Shown here: positions 7,839-15,431 of the stretch, in pieces
Layout: the number at the start of each line of letters is the position of its first letter
How positions within the stretch are numbered: the first letter of the stretch is position 1
Assembly: GCA_037045155.1 (NCBI GenBank)
Contig: JBAOIG010000001.1
Coordinates: 1 to 25,561 of the forward strand
DNA from: Thermomicrobiales bacterium
Lineage (GTDB): Bacteria > Chloroflexota > Chloroflexia > Thermomicrobiales > CFX8
Direction of reading: 5' to 3'
Length of the DNA stretch: 25,561 nt
Position numbers and translations under genes: made by a program
Notes under the pieces: model-generated
The model's database searches: none
Seen by the model: only the letters and a program-made list of their open reading frames with translations
What the model was told of the DNA's origin: nothing

Positions 7839-8051
7839 ATGCCAGTCATCAGCGGCGGTCAGATCATCAGTGGCATCTCAGCGGCGCGGGTGTTTCGCGG
7901 GGCGGGCGCGCCGGTTGCCAACACCACGGGGGTTGGCTTTCTCGGCGTCGGCGATCTCTATGCCGACACGACGGGCGGGAAGCTCTACATCGTCACCGCG
8001 ACGAACGGTACGTCCACGATCACGTTTGTGGTGGTCGGCGCGCAGACCTGA
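7839..8051 (+). CDS. Small candidate capsid decoration or head fibre protein
   Basis: This 70-residue protein follows the capsid gene directly. A good ribosome site (AAAGGAG) precedes ATG 7839. The sequence is rich in glycine, threonine and beta-branched residues (ISGISAARVFRGAG, GVGFLGVGDLYADTTGGKLY, TSTITFVVVGAQT) and has no cysteines, membrane helix or known catalytic motif. GDLYADTTGGKLYIVTA resembles the short beta-stranded stretches of head-fibre and tail-fibre proteins in which a value is displayed on a trimeric stalk. A surface decoration role is inferred from position and composition only. Confidence 0.6.
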   Translation: MPVISGGQIISGISAARVFRGAGAPVANTTGVGFLGVGDLYADTTGGKLYIVTATNGTSTITFVVVGAQT

Positions 8052-8074
8052 CAGGCGAAGGAAGGAATCAGCAG

Positions 8075-8290
8075 ATGGCACGGGAGAAGGTCTACGTCGA
8101 TCGTGATGGCAACGTCGTTGAGGCGGACGATCCGAGCGCCGCGTTCATCTATGACGCGGCGGACGCCAAGCGGCTCGGATATGCCAGGGCGGTGGGTGAG
8201 CCAGCGGTGGATGAGCCAGCGGTGGATGAGCCAGCCAGCGAGGCTGAAGTGCTGACCGTCACTGATATATCCGAGAAGAAGCGGGGCTAG
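8075..8290 (+). CDS. Small acidic protein with EPAVD repeats
   Basis: This 71-residue protein is unrecognised. A ribosome site (GAAGGAA) stands before ATG 8075. The N-terminal part (REKVYVDRDGNVVEADDPSA, then AADAKRLGY) resembles short head proteins found between capsid and connector genes. The middle holds two perfect 15-base repeats and a partial third (8198 onward) encoding EPAVD, and the C-terminus is acidic and flexible (EAEVLTVTDISEKKRG). The repeats suggest a length-variable linker. The likely role is head completion or none essential; this is inferred from position. Confidence 0.65.
   Translation: MAREKVYVDRDGNVVEADDPSAAFIYDAADAKRLGYARAVGEPAVDEPAVDEPASEAEVLTVTDISEKKRG
8198..8235 (+). 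repeat. 15-bp tandem repeat (two and a half units)
   Basis: The unit GAGCCAGCGGTGGAT occurs at 8198-8212 and 8213-8227, followed by a partial copy GAGCCAGC. It encodes EPAVD in frame, so unit gain or loss would keep the reading frame. Confidence 0.85.
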
Positions 8291-8293
8291 CCG

Positions 8294-9190
8294 ATGGCCG
8301 TCGTCGAGATCGAGCCGACAACCGAGCAGATTCAACGGGGGCTGGCAGCCACGTTGGCGGTGACGTTCTACGTCGACGGCGTGGTCGCTGATCCTGGCGT
8401 GACGACGGTGACGGTCACGCGGCTCGACGGGACGGCCATCGTGACCGGCGCGGCCACGGGTGGGTCTGGCGCGGCGGCACGCACCTACGCGCTGGCGGGG
8501 CAGGCCGACCTCGACATCCTGACGGTCAGCTGGACATCGGCGACGCACGGGGCGGCGCAACAGACGGTTGAGATTGTCGGCGAGCTGCTGTTCACGTTCA
8601 GACAGGCGCGGGCGTTCGATGGCGGCGCGCTGGCGAGCACAGCCACGTATACGACGGACGCGATCGGGCAGGCACGGAAGGCGATCGCGGAAGAGTTCGA
8701 GCAAGTATGCGGCGTGTCGTTTGTGCCGCGCCTGACGCGCGAGACGATCGACGGCGCGGGTCAGGACTGGGTATTCATCTCGCATCTGGACGCGATCGAC
8801 ATCCGCGCCGTCGAGATGCTCGACCGCGGCACTGGGGCGTGGACGGCATACACACCGGCTGAGCTGGCCGATGTCCAGATCCTGAACAACGGCCGTATCC
8901 GGCGACGGGACGGGACGGCGTTCGTGCCGGGCCGACAGAACGTCCGTGTCACCTACGAGCATGGATACGCACGGCCACCGGCCGGGATCGTTGAGGCGGC
9001 GCTGCTGTATCTGCGGTTCCGGATGGTCAGTAGCAACCTGGGGTCGCGGACGATCTCCGCGTCGAACGAGTACGGCAGCGAGCAGTACTGGACGCCGGGG
9101 TACTCGGGGCGCGGCAGCGCAATCAACGAGCTGCCGTTCGTCGACAAGGTGCTTCGGCAGTACATGCAGCGACGGGTGGTGGTGGGCTGA
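8294..9190 (+). CDS. Head-tail connector protein with N-terminal Ig-like domain
   Basis: This 298-residue protein lies where the head-completion adaptor gene is expected. Residues 1 to about 95 look like a beta-sandwich of the Ig or big type (LAVTFYVDGVVADPGVTTVT, VTRLDGTAIVTGAATGG, LTVSWTSATHGAAQQTVEIV). Residues from about 105 look like the connector: TDAIGQARKAIAEEFEQVCG, FVPRLTRETIDG, then VRVTYEHGYARPPAGIVEAA and LLYLRFRMV, a pattern seen in gp6/gp15-like adaptors that bind the portal. A C-terminal YSGRGSAINELPFVDKVLRQ follows. The fusion of an Ig-like domain to an adaptor is uncommon. The 3' end overlaps the next start by one base. Confidence 0.72.
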   Translation: MAVVEIEPTTEQIQRGLAATLAVTFYVDGVVADPGVTTVTVTRLDGTAIVTGAATGGSGAAARTYALAGQADLDILTVSWTSATHGAAQQTVEIVGELLFTFRQARAFDGGALASTATYTTDAIGQARKAIAEEFEQVCGVSFVPRLTRETIDGAGQDWVFISHLDAIDIRAVEMLDRGTGAWTAYTPAELADVQILNNGRIRRRDGTAFVPGRQNVRVTYEHGYARPPAGIVEAALLYLRFRMVSSNLGSRTISASNEYGSEQYWTPGYSGRGSAINELPFVDKVLRQYMQRRVVVG

Positions 9191-9654
9191 TGGCGACGAC
9201 GAGCAGCCAGGTCAAGACCGTGCTCGACGCGCTCGCGGCGCGACTGGCGCTGCGAGCCGGGTTGTCCGCCGCGCGTGTCTTCACCTACGTGCCGCCGCCG
9301 TCGGTCCAATCTGAGGTGGGCACGTACATCACGTTGGCGGTGCGCGTCAGTGGACGGCAGGAGTACCCGTACGCCGCGAAGACGATCAAGCGCGACCGGT
9401 TCACGATCGACGGGGAAATCATCGTCCTGCAGCCGGGCGCGGGCGACGAGGCGGCGGCGGCGGCAATGACGCTCGCGGAGAGCTGGTTTGCGGAGATCGA
9501 AGACGAGGTCAGGACAGACCCATCGCTCGGCCTCGGCAGTTATGTCGTGACGCAGATTGGCGATTACGAACACCTGTACTCCGGGAACGACCGGGGACGC
9601 ATCCACGGACTGCGATGGTCGCTCGACGCGCAAGTCGAGATGGTCAGCACATAG
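9190..9654 (+). CDS. Probable tail terminator or head-tail joining protein
   Basis: This 154-residue protein follows the connector gene with a TGATG overlap. Its fold-like pattern, an N-terminal helix (SSQVKTVLDALAARLA), strands around YITLAVRVSGRQEYP and a long helix (AAAAAMTLAESWFAEIEDEV), followed by SYVVTQIGDYEHLYSG and LRWSLDAQVEM, resembles the small proteins that cap the tail tube and join it to the head (gpU-like or neck proteins). No catalytic motif is present. The assignment rests on order and secondary-structure pattern, not on a diagnostic motif. Confidence 0.55.
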   Translation: MATTSSQVKTVLDALAARLALRAGLSAARVFTYVPPPSVQSEVGTYITLAVRVSGRQEYPYAAKTIKRDRFTIDGEIIVLQPGAGDEAAAAAMTLAESWFAEIEDEVRTDPSLGLGSYVVTQIGDYEHLYSGNDRGRIHGLRWSLDAQVEMVST

Positions 9655-9665
9655 GAGGCTTGACG

Positions 9666-9851
9666 ATGGCGACGATGGTTCGTCTCAGGAATGTCAGCGG
9701 AGGTAGCCGCGAGGTGCCGTTGCCGGCGGGGGGGTACGTCATCGTGGCGGCCGGGGACGAGGGCGAGTTCGAAGCGGACCACGCGGCGCGGCTCGCGGAG
9801 CAGGCCGAGGTCTGGCAGAAGGCCGCGACGAAGAAGGGCGGTGGTGACTGA
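9666..9851 (+). CDS. Small conserved-looking tail-region protein
   Basis: This 61-residue protein starts at ATG 9666 after a strong ribosome site (AGGAGG), and its stop overlaps the next start as TGATG. It reads VRLRNVSGGSREVPLPAGGY, then VIVAAGDEGEFEADHAARLA and a lysine-rich end (KAATKKGGGD). Short proteins with this pattern, in which a beta segment is followed by a helix with valine and alanine, are common between connector and tail tube genes. Function unknown. Confidence 0.7.
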   Translation: MATMVRLRNVSGGSREVPLPAGGYVIVAAGDEGEFEADHAARLAEQAEVWQKAATKKGGGD

Positions 9852-10828
9852 TGGCGATCGGTTCGGGTCTGTCCAGCCAGTTCGGCATCAAGGAGGAGAC
9901 GATCTACGGGACGCCGGTGACGGTGGACCGGTTCCTGGAGATTGAGTCCAGCAACATCCTGACGACGCTCGGGAAGGTCGAATCTCCGGTGCTCGGGTCG
10001 CAGTACCTGAAGACAGGGAACGTCTCGACCTACGTCTCGGGCGCGGGGGGCGATGTCGTCCTGCCGGTGATGAGCAAGGGGTTCGGCAAGCTCTTCAAGC
10101 AGATGTTCGGGGCGAGCGCATCGGCTCAGGTCGGTGTCACCGCTGAGTACAAGCACACGTTTACGCCGGATGCGTCGGGTGGCGCGGGCGTCTCCGCGAC
10201 TGTCCAGCTCGGCAAGCCCGACGTGGGCGGGATCGTCAACCCGTTCACCTACGAGGGCGGCAAGATCACCGAGTGGGAGTTCGAGCTTGAGGTTGGTGGC
10301 GTGCTCAAGCTCACGACGACGTGGGTGTTTGAGAACGTCCTGACCGGGACGGCGCTGGCCAGCCCGTCGTATGTGACGGGCCGGGCGCAGTTCCTCTGGA
10401 CCAACGCGTCGCTGACGTGGGGCGGTTCAGCGATCTGTGTCAAGGAGTTCACGCTCAGCGGCAAGCGCGCGCTGGACACAGAGCGGTTCTGTATCGGGTC
10501 GACGAACCGCAAGGAGCCGATCCTGAACGGGATCTCCGAGGCGACCGCTGACGCGACCGGCGAGTTTGCCAGCCTGGCCGCGTACAACGACTTCGTCGCC
10601 GGCACACAGCGAGCCATGGTGCTGACCGTGACCGGCGGGACGATCCCGACCGCCAGCAATCCGTACAAGCTCGTCTTCACCTTCGCGGCGGCGGAACTCG
10701 TCGATCCGGGCGAGCCGGAGATCAGCGGGCCGGAGATTCTGGAGCAGCCGCTGAACTTCCGCGCGCTGGACAACGGCACGGACGCGGTCGTGAAGGTCGA
10801 GTACCACACCGACGACACGGTGATCTGA
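9851..10828 (+). CDS. Major tail tube protein
   Basis: This 325-residue protein is the likely tube subunit that polymerises around the tape measure. The N-terminus (GIKEETIYGTPVTVDRFLEI) is the hallmark of a family of phage tail tube proteins. Beta-rich segments follow (SGAGGDVVLPVMSKGFGKLF, YKHTFTPDASGGAGVSATVQ, ITEWEFELEVGGVLKLTTTW, SITWGG-like ASLTWGGSAI, and FTLSGKRALDTERFCIGST). The last part (PGEPEISGPEILEQPLNFRA, then VKVEYHTDDTVI) is also typical. Its place just upstream of the tail chaperones and tape measure fits. Confidence 0.85.
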   Translation: MAIGSGLSSQFGIKEETIYGTPVTVDRFLEIESSNILTTLGKVESPVLGSQYLKTGNVSTYVSGAGGDVVLPVMSKGFGKLFKQMFGASASAQVGVTAEYKHTFTPDASGGAGVSATVQLGKPDVGGIVNPFTYEGGKITEWEFELEVGGVLKLTTTWVFENVLTGTALASPSYVTGRAQFLWTNASLTWGGSAICVKEFTLSGKRALDTERFCIGSTNRKEPILNGISEATADATGEFASLAAYNDFVAGTQRAMVLTVTGGTIPTASNPYKLVFTFAAAELVDPGEPEISGPEILEQPLNFRALDNGTDAVVKVEYHTDDTVI

Positions 10829-10829
10829 G

Positions 10830-11270
10830 ATGGCCGCGAAGCCGGAGGTCAAGGTCGAAGGCATGAAGGAGCTTCGTAAGGCGCTCCGCGACATGTCCGA
10901 TGACAAGGGCTGGCGCGGGGAGCTGCGCGAGGTGTATCGCGCTGTGTCAACGCTGGTCGAGGGCGAGGCGCAAAGCCGCGCCGGCGCGGGCGCGGTGACG
11001 ATCTCCGGCACGCATGCATCGATGGGGTCGCGGGCGATTGCGTCGATCAAGGGCAAGGGCACGACGACCGGCGCGACGCTCCTGGGTGGCACGGGCGTCG
11101 CATGGTTCGGCGGCTGGAACTTCGGGTCCGGTGGCGCGCACGCGCAGTTCCCGAGGAAGCGCGAACCCGACTACAACCTGTACGTGGCCGTCGAGGACAA
11201 GCGGGAGCAAATCACCAATGAGTTCGCTGAGGCGGTCGAGGACGCGCTGAACCGGGCATTCCCCGGCTAG
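10830..11270 (+). CDS. HK97 gp10-like tail completion or minor tail protein
   Basis: This 146-residue protein has the opening VEGMKELRKALRDMSDD typical of HK97 gp10-like proteins, which take part in head-tail joining or tail completion. A middle segment (THASMGSRAIASIKGKGTTT, AWFGGWNFGSGGAHAQFPR) and a C-terminal helix (EQITNEFAEAVEDALNRAF) also match that pattern. In HK97 this gene lies before the tail tube gene; here it lies after it, so the order is rearranged. The start follows the tail tube stop by one base. Confidence 0.65.
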   Translation: MAAKPEVKVEGMKELRKALRDMSDDKGWRGELREVYRAVSTLVEGEAQSRAGAGAVTISGTHASMGSRAIASIKGKGTTTGATLLGGTGVAWFGGWNFGSGGAHAQFPRKREPDYNLYVAVEDKREQITNEFAEAVEDALNRAFPG

Positions 11271-11285
11271 TGGAGATGATGGGCA

Positions 11286-11597
11286 ATGACGGCAGTGCAG
11301 GTAACGATCGACACAACCCAACCCATCCGGCTGAAGAATCGCGACCTGATCGACTTCGAGCGTGTGACCGGGAAGTCGTTCGTCGACGAGATGACCGGGC
11401 TGGAAAAGCTGAAGGAGGCCGGCGGCACGCCCGACTGGCTGACGATGACGGCGCTGCTCTGGGTGCTGGGCCGGCGGAACAACCCGGTGTTCACGTTCGA
11501 GGACGCGTTGGACGCGGACGTCGACCAGCAGCAGCTCATTAGTCTGATCACGCTGATTGCGGACCCTACGGCGCCGGCGGACACCACAGCGACCTAG
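11286..11597 (+). CDS. Tail assembly chaperone, first frame
   Basis: This 103-residue protein lies just before the tape measure gene, the usual place for the gpG-type chaperone that keeps the tape measure soluble during tail assembly. It reads IRLKNRDLIDFERVTGKSF, DWLTMTALLWVLGRRNNPVF and FEDALDADVDQQQLISLITL, matching the helical pattern of small chaperones. A possible ribosome site (GGAG) stands about ten bases before ATG 11286. The short downstream frame (11609-11749) could be made as a frameshift extension, as in lambda gpGT. Confidence 0.72.
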   Translation: MTAVQVTIDTTQPIRLKNRDLIDFERVTGKSFVDEMTGLEKLKEAGGTPDWLTMTALLWVLGRRNNPVFTFEDALDADVDQQQLISLITLIADPTAPADTTAT

Positions 11598-11608
11598 AGG
11601 TCGAGGAG

Positions 11609-11749
11609 ATGCCGTGGTTCTGCCACGTCTATCCCTGGTGTACGCCGGAGCAGTTCCGAGGCCTGGACCACATCGACTATCTGTGGCTGAAGCCGCTCGT
11701 AGACGCGACGCGCAGAGAAGCGAAGAAGGCAGCAAAGCAGCGTGGCTGA
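11609..11749 (+). CDS. Tail assembly chaperone companion (second frame)
   Basis: This 46-residue frame runs from ATG 11609 to 11749 and overlaps the tape measure GTG. It reads MPWFCHVYPWCTPEQFRGLD, HIDYLWLKPLVDATRREAKK, then AAKQRG, resembling the C-terminal frameshift extension of tail chaperones (aromatic core, then a charged helix). The frame is open upstream to 11543, within the end of the first chaperone, so a -1 shift in 11543-11597 would fuse the two. I see no classic slippery heptamer in that interval. A GAGG eight bases before ATG 11609 also permits independent translation. Confidence 0.65.
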   Translation: MPWFCHVYPWCTPEQFRGLDHIDYLWLKPLVDATRREAKKAAKQRG

Positions 11750-13958
11750 ACGCAGCGTCACAATCAAGATTCTCGGCGACGCGTCGAAGGCCAAGAGCGC
11801 CTTCGGTGACGCAGGGCAAGCCGCCGGGACATTCGAGGGCAAGATCGAAGGTCTTGGCTCGAAGTGGGGCACGTTCGGCTCGGTGCTCGGCGGCGTGGTG
11901 GCCGGCGGCGCGCTGCAGTCGATGGGCGGCTGGCTGAAGGACGGCGCGCAGGGGGCGGCAGACGACGAAGCCGCGATGGGCCGGCTTGAGCAGGCCGTCA
12001 CGAACACCGGCGCGTCGTGGGACGACTACGCCGGGTCGGTCGATGACACGATCAAGAAGGGCCAGGAGCTCGGGTTCACCGACGGTGAGACGGCCGACGC
12101 ACTGGCGCTGCTCACGAGCCTGACCGGTGACGCGGACGAGGCGCAGCGGCGACTGTCGACCGCTCAGGATCTGTCGCGCGGCACCGGCATGGATCTGCTG
12201 ACAGCATCGAAGCTCCTGGGCCGCGTCAGCGACGAAAACACGAGCGTCCTGAGCCGGTACGGGATCAAGGTCGCGGAAGGCGCGACCGCGCAGGACCTTT
12301 TGAACTCGGTCGATGGGAAGTTCAAGGGGCAGGCGGCGAAGTACGCGGCGAGCGACGCCGGCAAGTGGGAGAAGCTAACCCAGCAGTTCGGGGAGGTGCA
12401 GGAGTCGATCGGCGGGGTACTCATCCCGGCGTTCTCGGCGCTGGCGGACGCGGCGTCCGGGATCATGACCGCGCTCGACCCCGTGATCTCATTCATCTCT
12501 GGCCATATCAAGCCGATCCTGATCGGTCTGGCGGCGGCGCTGATGGTGATTGTCGTGCCCGCGTTCGTGGCGTGGGCGCTGGCGGCGGGCGCGGCGGCAC
12601 TGGCGACCGTCGTTGCGATGGCGCCGGTGCTGGCGGTCGCGGCGGCAGTCGGGATTGCCGTTGCCGCGCTGTACCTCGCGTGGGAGAGCAACTTCCTCGG
12701 CATACGCGACATCGTGATGGCAGTGATCGGGTTCATCGGTCCGTACATAACGACGGCTATCGCGGCCATCCAGGTCGGGATCGGGGTCGCGCTGGACGCG
12801 ATCAAGGTCATCTGGGACGCCGTCTGGAACGGGCTACAGGTCGTGATCGCGGCCGTCTGGCCGATCGTCCAGGCGGCGGTCGAGGTTGCCATCGCAGCCA
12901 TCCGGCTGGCGATCGAGACGGCGCTGGCCGCGATTCAGGCGGTATGGGGTGTCGTCTGGCCGGCGATCCAGGCGGTCGTCGAGACGGTCTTCCCGATCAT
13001 CCGGACGGTCGTCGAGACGTATATCGGGATCGTCAAGACCGTGATTGAGACGGTCATCGGCGCGATCCGCGACAACTGGCAGACCGTCTGGGACGCGGTG
13101 CGCGGCATCGCCGAGACCGTCTGGGGCGCGATCAAGACCGTGATCGAGACGGCGGTTGGCGCGGTGCGCGACGTGGTCGGCGCGGTTGTCGGGGTGATCC
13201 GGGATAACTGGGCCACGGTCTGGGGCGCTATCCGGGACACTGCCGAGACGATCTGGGGCGGGATCAAGACGATCGTCGAGACCGCGATCGGCGCGGTCCG
13301 CGACACGATCGGGTCTGTCACCGGGGCTATTAGCGACGCGTGGTCGACGGCGTGGGGCGGGATCAAGGATGCGCTCGACACGGCGTGGAACGCGGGTCTC
13401 GGGATCGTCGGGATCGTCGCGACCGGGATCGGCGCGGTCAAGACGACCATCAGCAACGCCTATGAGGGCATCACCGGCGCATGGTCGCGCATCTGGGACA
13501 CGATCACCGGCGCGATCGGGTCGGCAAAGGACAAGATCCTTGGCATTCTGCGCGACATCATCGGCGCGGCGAACGGCGTGATCGACAAGATCAACGGCTT
13601 CATCGGCGGGGTGAACGACGCACTGTCGTTCAGCTTCGACGTCGGGCCATTCGATATGCCAGGACCGATACCGGACATTCCAGGCATGACGCTGAGCGTC
13701 AACGCGCCGGACATCCCGACGATCCCACGGCTGGCGGCTGGCGGCATCGTCACCGATCCGACGCTGGCGTTGATCGGCGAGGCGGGGCCGGAGGCGGTTA
13801 TCCCGCTCAACCGTCTCGGGCGCACCGGCGGTGGGGTCAACGTCAACTACTACGGGCCGGTGACGATCGAGGCGACCGACCGCGCCGACGCCGAAAGAGC
13901 GAGCCGAGACATCGGCTGGGCTGTGTCGGCGTCGTTGCGTGCGCGAGGAGTGGCATAG
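11742..13958 (+). CDS. Tail tape measure protein
   Basis: This 738-residue protein sets tail length and is ejected with the DNA. The start is GTG 11742 inside the preceding short gene. Residues 1-200 are an alpha-helical head (VTIKILGDASKAKSAFGDAG, then MGRLEQAVTNTGASWDDYAG). Residues about 245-310 hold two or three hydrophobic segments (PILIGLAAALMVIVVPAFVA, AALATVVAMAPVLAVAAAVG). From about residue 350 to 600 there are regular repeats with W-D/G-x-I-x-x-x-x-E-T patterns (VWGAIKTVIETAVGAVRD, IWGGIKTIVETAIGAVRD). The C-terminus has GGIVTDPTLALIGEAGPEAV, the conserved tape-measure ending. At about 0.15 nm per residue the tail would be near 110 nm; this is an estimate. Confidence 0.95.
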   Translation: MAERSVTIKILGDASKAKSAFGDAGQAAGTFEGKIEGLGSKWGTFGSVLGGVVAGGALQSMGGWLKDGAQGAADDEAAMGRLEQAVTNTGASWDDYAGSVDDTIKKGQELGFTDGETADALALLTSLTGDADEAQRRLSTAQDLSRGTGMDLLTASKLLGRVSDENTSVLSRYGIKVAEGATAQDLLNSVDGKFKGQAAKYAASDAGKWEKLTQQFGEVQESIGGVLIPAFSALADAASGIMTALDPVISFISGHIKPILIGLAAALMVIVVPAFVAWALAAGAAALATVVAMAPVLAVAAAVGIAVAALYLAWESNFLGIRDIVMAVIGFIGPYITTAIAAIQVGIGVALDAIKVIWDAVWNGLQVVIAAVWPIVQAAVEVAIAAIRLAIETALAAIQAVWGVVWPAIQAVVETVFPIIRTVVETYIGIVKTVIETVIGAIRDNWQTVWDAVRGIAETVWGAIKTVIETAVGAVRDVVGAVVGVIRDNWATVWGAIRDTAETIWGGIKTIVETAIGAVRDTIGSVTGAISDAWSTAWGGIKDALDTAWNAGLGIVGIVATGIGAVKTTISNAYEGITGAWSRIWDTITGAIGSAKDKILGILRDIIGAANGVIDKINGFIGGVNDALSFSFDVGPFDMPGPIPDIPGMTLSVNAPDIPTIPRLAAGGIVTDPTLALIGEAGPEAVIPLNRLGRTGGGVNVNYYGPVTIEATDRADAERASRDIGWAVSASLRARGVA

Positions 13959-14786
13959 ATGGCAGCGCCACGACATATCACCCGCTTCGTCTCGCGCGAT
14001 GGCAGCACGGTCGTGATGCTCCCGATGGATCGCGCGGAGACGGAGAGTACGCAGGAGCTGAGGACGGCGCTGGCGCCGGGTCTCGGCATGGACTACGCCG
14101 TCGACCAGCTCGGGGCAATGCCGGCGCCGAAAGGGGTCGGGAACGAGCGGTTGCGGGCGGTGCTCTACGGGGCGACGGGGGCTGCTGTGGACACGCAGGC
14201 GGACGCGCTGCGGAGCCAGATCCAGAGCATCGGCCAGGGGCGGCTCTGGAGCGAGGGCGGGGACGGCACCGAGCGATGGGCGCGGGCACGGGCGGAGCGG
14301 ATGCCCGATCTGACCGTCTCGTATGAGTCGATGTTCACGCAGCCGGTGTCGGTCGAGTTTCTGCGCCTGTCTGACTGGTTCGCGGAGACGCCGACGGTCG
14401 TGACACAGACGCTCGCGGGAAGTCCGGCGACGGTCAACGTGACCAACGACGGCGACGCCGACGCACGGGAGATCGTGATCGAGATCGCGGCGCTCGGGGC
14501 GTCGGGGTTCGTCAACCCGAGCATCACGAACGTGCTGACCGGCGAGACGTTCACGATCGCGCGGACGGCCGGGAGCAGCGCGCACCGGCTACGGATCGAC
14601 TGCGGCAACTATGCGGTGACACGCTCGACGGACTCGGGGTCATCCTGGGCGAACGAGTACGTCAACCTCACGGTCGGCTCGACACAAGTGGGATTTATGC
14701 GGCTCATTCCGGGGTCGCAGTCGCTGACCGTGACGGGCTGCACGAACGCGACGATCACGGTCACATTTTCGGCGACGTGGCATTGA
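13959..14786 (+). CDS. Distal tail protein (Dit-like)
   Basis: This 275-residue protein follows the tape measure with no gap. The N-terminal part (RFVSRDGSTVVMLPMDRAET, then RAVLYGATGAAVDTQADALR, SIGQGRLWSEGGDGTERWAR) and a beta-sandwich C-terminal half (TVNVTNDGDADAREIVIEIA, FVNPSITNVLTGETFTIAR, WANEYVNLTVGSTQVGFMRL) match distal tail proteins that form the hub at the tip of siphovirus tails. The conserved GD-x-DA-REIVIE motif is that of the C-terminal domain of the phage tail Dit family. It would link tail tube and tip proteins. Confidence 0.75.
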   Translation: MAAPRHITRFVSRDGSTVVMLPMDRAETESTQELRTALAPGLGMDYAVDQLGAMPAPKGVGNERLRAVLYGATGAAVDTQADALRSQIQSIGQGRLWSEGGDGTERWARARAERMPDLTVSYESMFTQPVSVEFLRLSDWFAETPTVVTQTLAGSPATVNVTNDGDADAREIVIEIAALGASGFVNPSITNVLTGETFTIARTAGSSAHRLRIDCGNYAVTRSTDSGSSWANEYVNLTVGSTQVGFMRLIPGSQSLTVTGCTNATITVTFSATWH

Positions 14787-14813
14787 GTGCGGAGAGCACA
14801 GAGGAGGTGATGT

Positions 14814-15044
14814 GTGACGCTCGGAGACACATTGACAACGTACTCCCGGATCGACTTCCGGGTCGATAAGTGGAACGACAACCGGACGCCGGAGGACGGG
14901 CCACCGGATGAGGTCGTCGAGTCGTATGAGTGGGTCGGGGAAGACGGACTGACCGTCACCGACCCGGAGATCGTGACGATGCTGGAGCGGCGCTGGGCCG
15001 GCCGGCAGAACGAACAGGCGAACGGAGAGACGATATGTTCCTGA
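14814..15044 (+). CDS. Small tail-region protein
   Basis: This 76-residue protein probably starts at GTG 14814 after a strong GAGGAGG; the ATG at 14810 is in another frame. It reads TTYSRIDFRVDKWNDNRTPE, then DEVVESYEWVGEDGLTVTDP and EIVTMLERRWAGRQNEQANG. It is acidic, has no membrane helix, and its last codons overlap the next gene. Function unknown; its place between Dit and a fibre-like protein suggests a tail-tip accessory. Confidence 0.65.
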   Translation: MTLGDTLTTYSRIDFRVDKWNDNRTPEDGPPDEVVESYEWVGEDGLTVTDPEIVTMLERRWAGRQNEQANGETICS

Positions 15045-15412
15045 ACATCACACGCGAGCTGATGGCGGACGCACTGATCGGCGGCGGGGTGTATGCCGCG
15101 TTCAACAACAGCAACGCGCGGTTGTGCACGGGGGATTCGGCGACGGCGGAGGCGGTCGGGCAGACCGACCTGCAGGCCGCGACGAACAAGCTGCGAAAGG
15201 GGATGGACGCTACGTACCCGACACGGTCGGGGAACGTCCTGACGTTCCGGGCGACGTTCTCGACGAGCGAGGCGAACTGGACGTGGAACGAGTGGGCGAT
15301 TGCGAACGCCGCGTCCGGCGGGCAGATCATGCAGCGCAAGGTGCAGAGCCCTGGCACGAAGGGCAGCGGCTCGACGTGGCAGGCCACCGCCACCGTGACC
15401 GTCGGCGTCTAG
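15035..15412 (+). CDS. Tail fibre-like structural protein
   Basis: This 125-residue protein starts at ATG 15035 (frame open upstream to 14930). The pattern AFNNSNARLCTGDSATAEAV, then GQTDLQAATNKLRKGMDATY, ANWTWNEWAIANAASGGQIM and RKVQSPGTKGSGSTWQATAT is shared with small phage tail proteins annotated as tail fibre or baseplate wedge-like, best known from metagenomic phages. It is beta-rich with no catalytic motif. It is probably part of the tip near the large protein downstream. Confidence 0.7.
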   Translation: MFLNITRELMADALIGGGVYAAFNNSNARLCTGDSATAEAVGQTDLQAATNKLRKGMDATYPTRSGNVLTFRATFSTSEANWTWNEWAIANAASGGQIMQRKVQSPGTKGSGSTWQATATVTVGV

Positions 15413-15431
15413 GGTAGTCAGGGCGTAGGCG

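Noticed and set aside
11543..11597. Search for a -1 slippery heptamer in the chaperone gene
   Set aside because: No X XXY YYZ sequence was seen in frame, so a programmed shift is left open rather than claimed.
12834..14585. A 583-residue open frame on the minus strand across the tape measure and Dit genes
   Set aside because: It is arginine- and aspartate-rich shadow sequence caused by G+C codon bias. It lies opposite two well-supported genes and has no domain.
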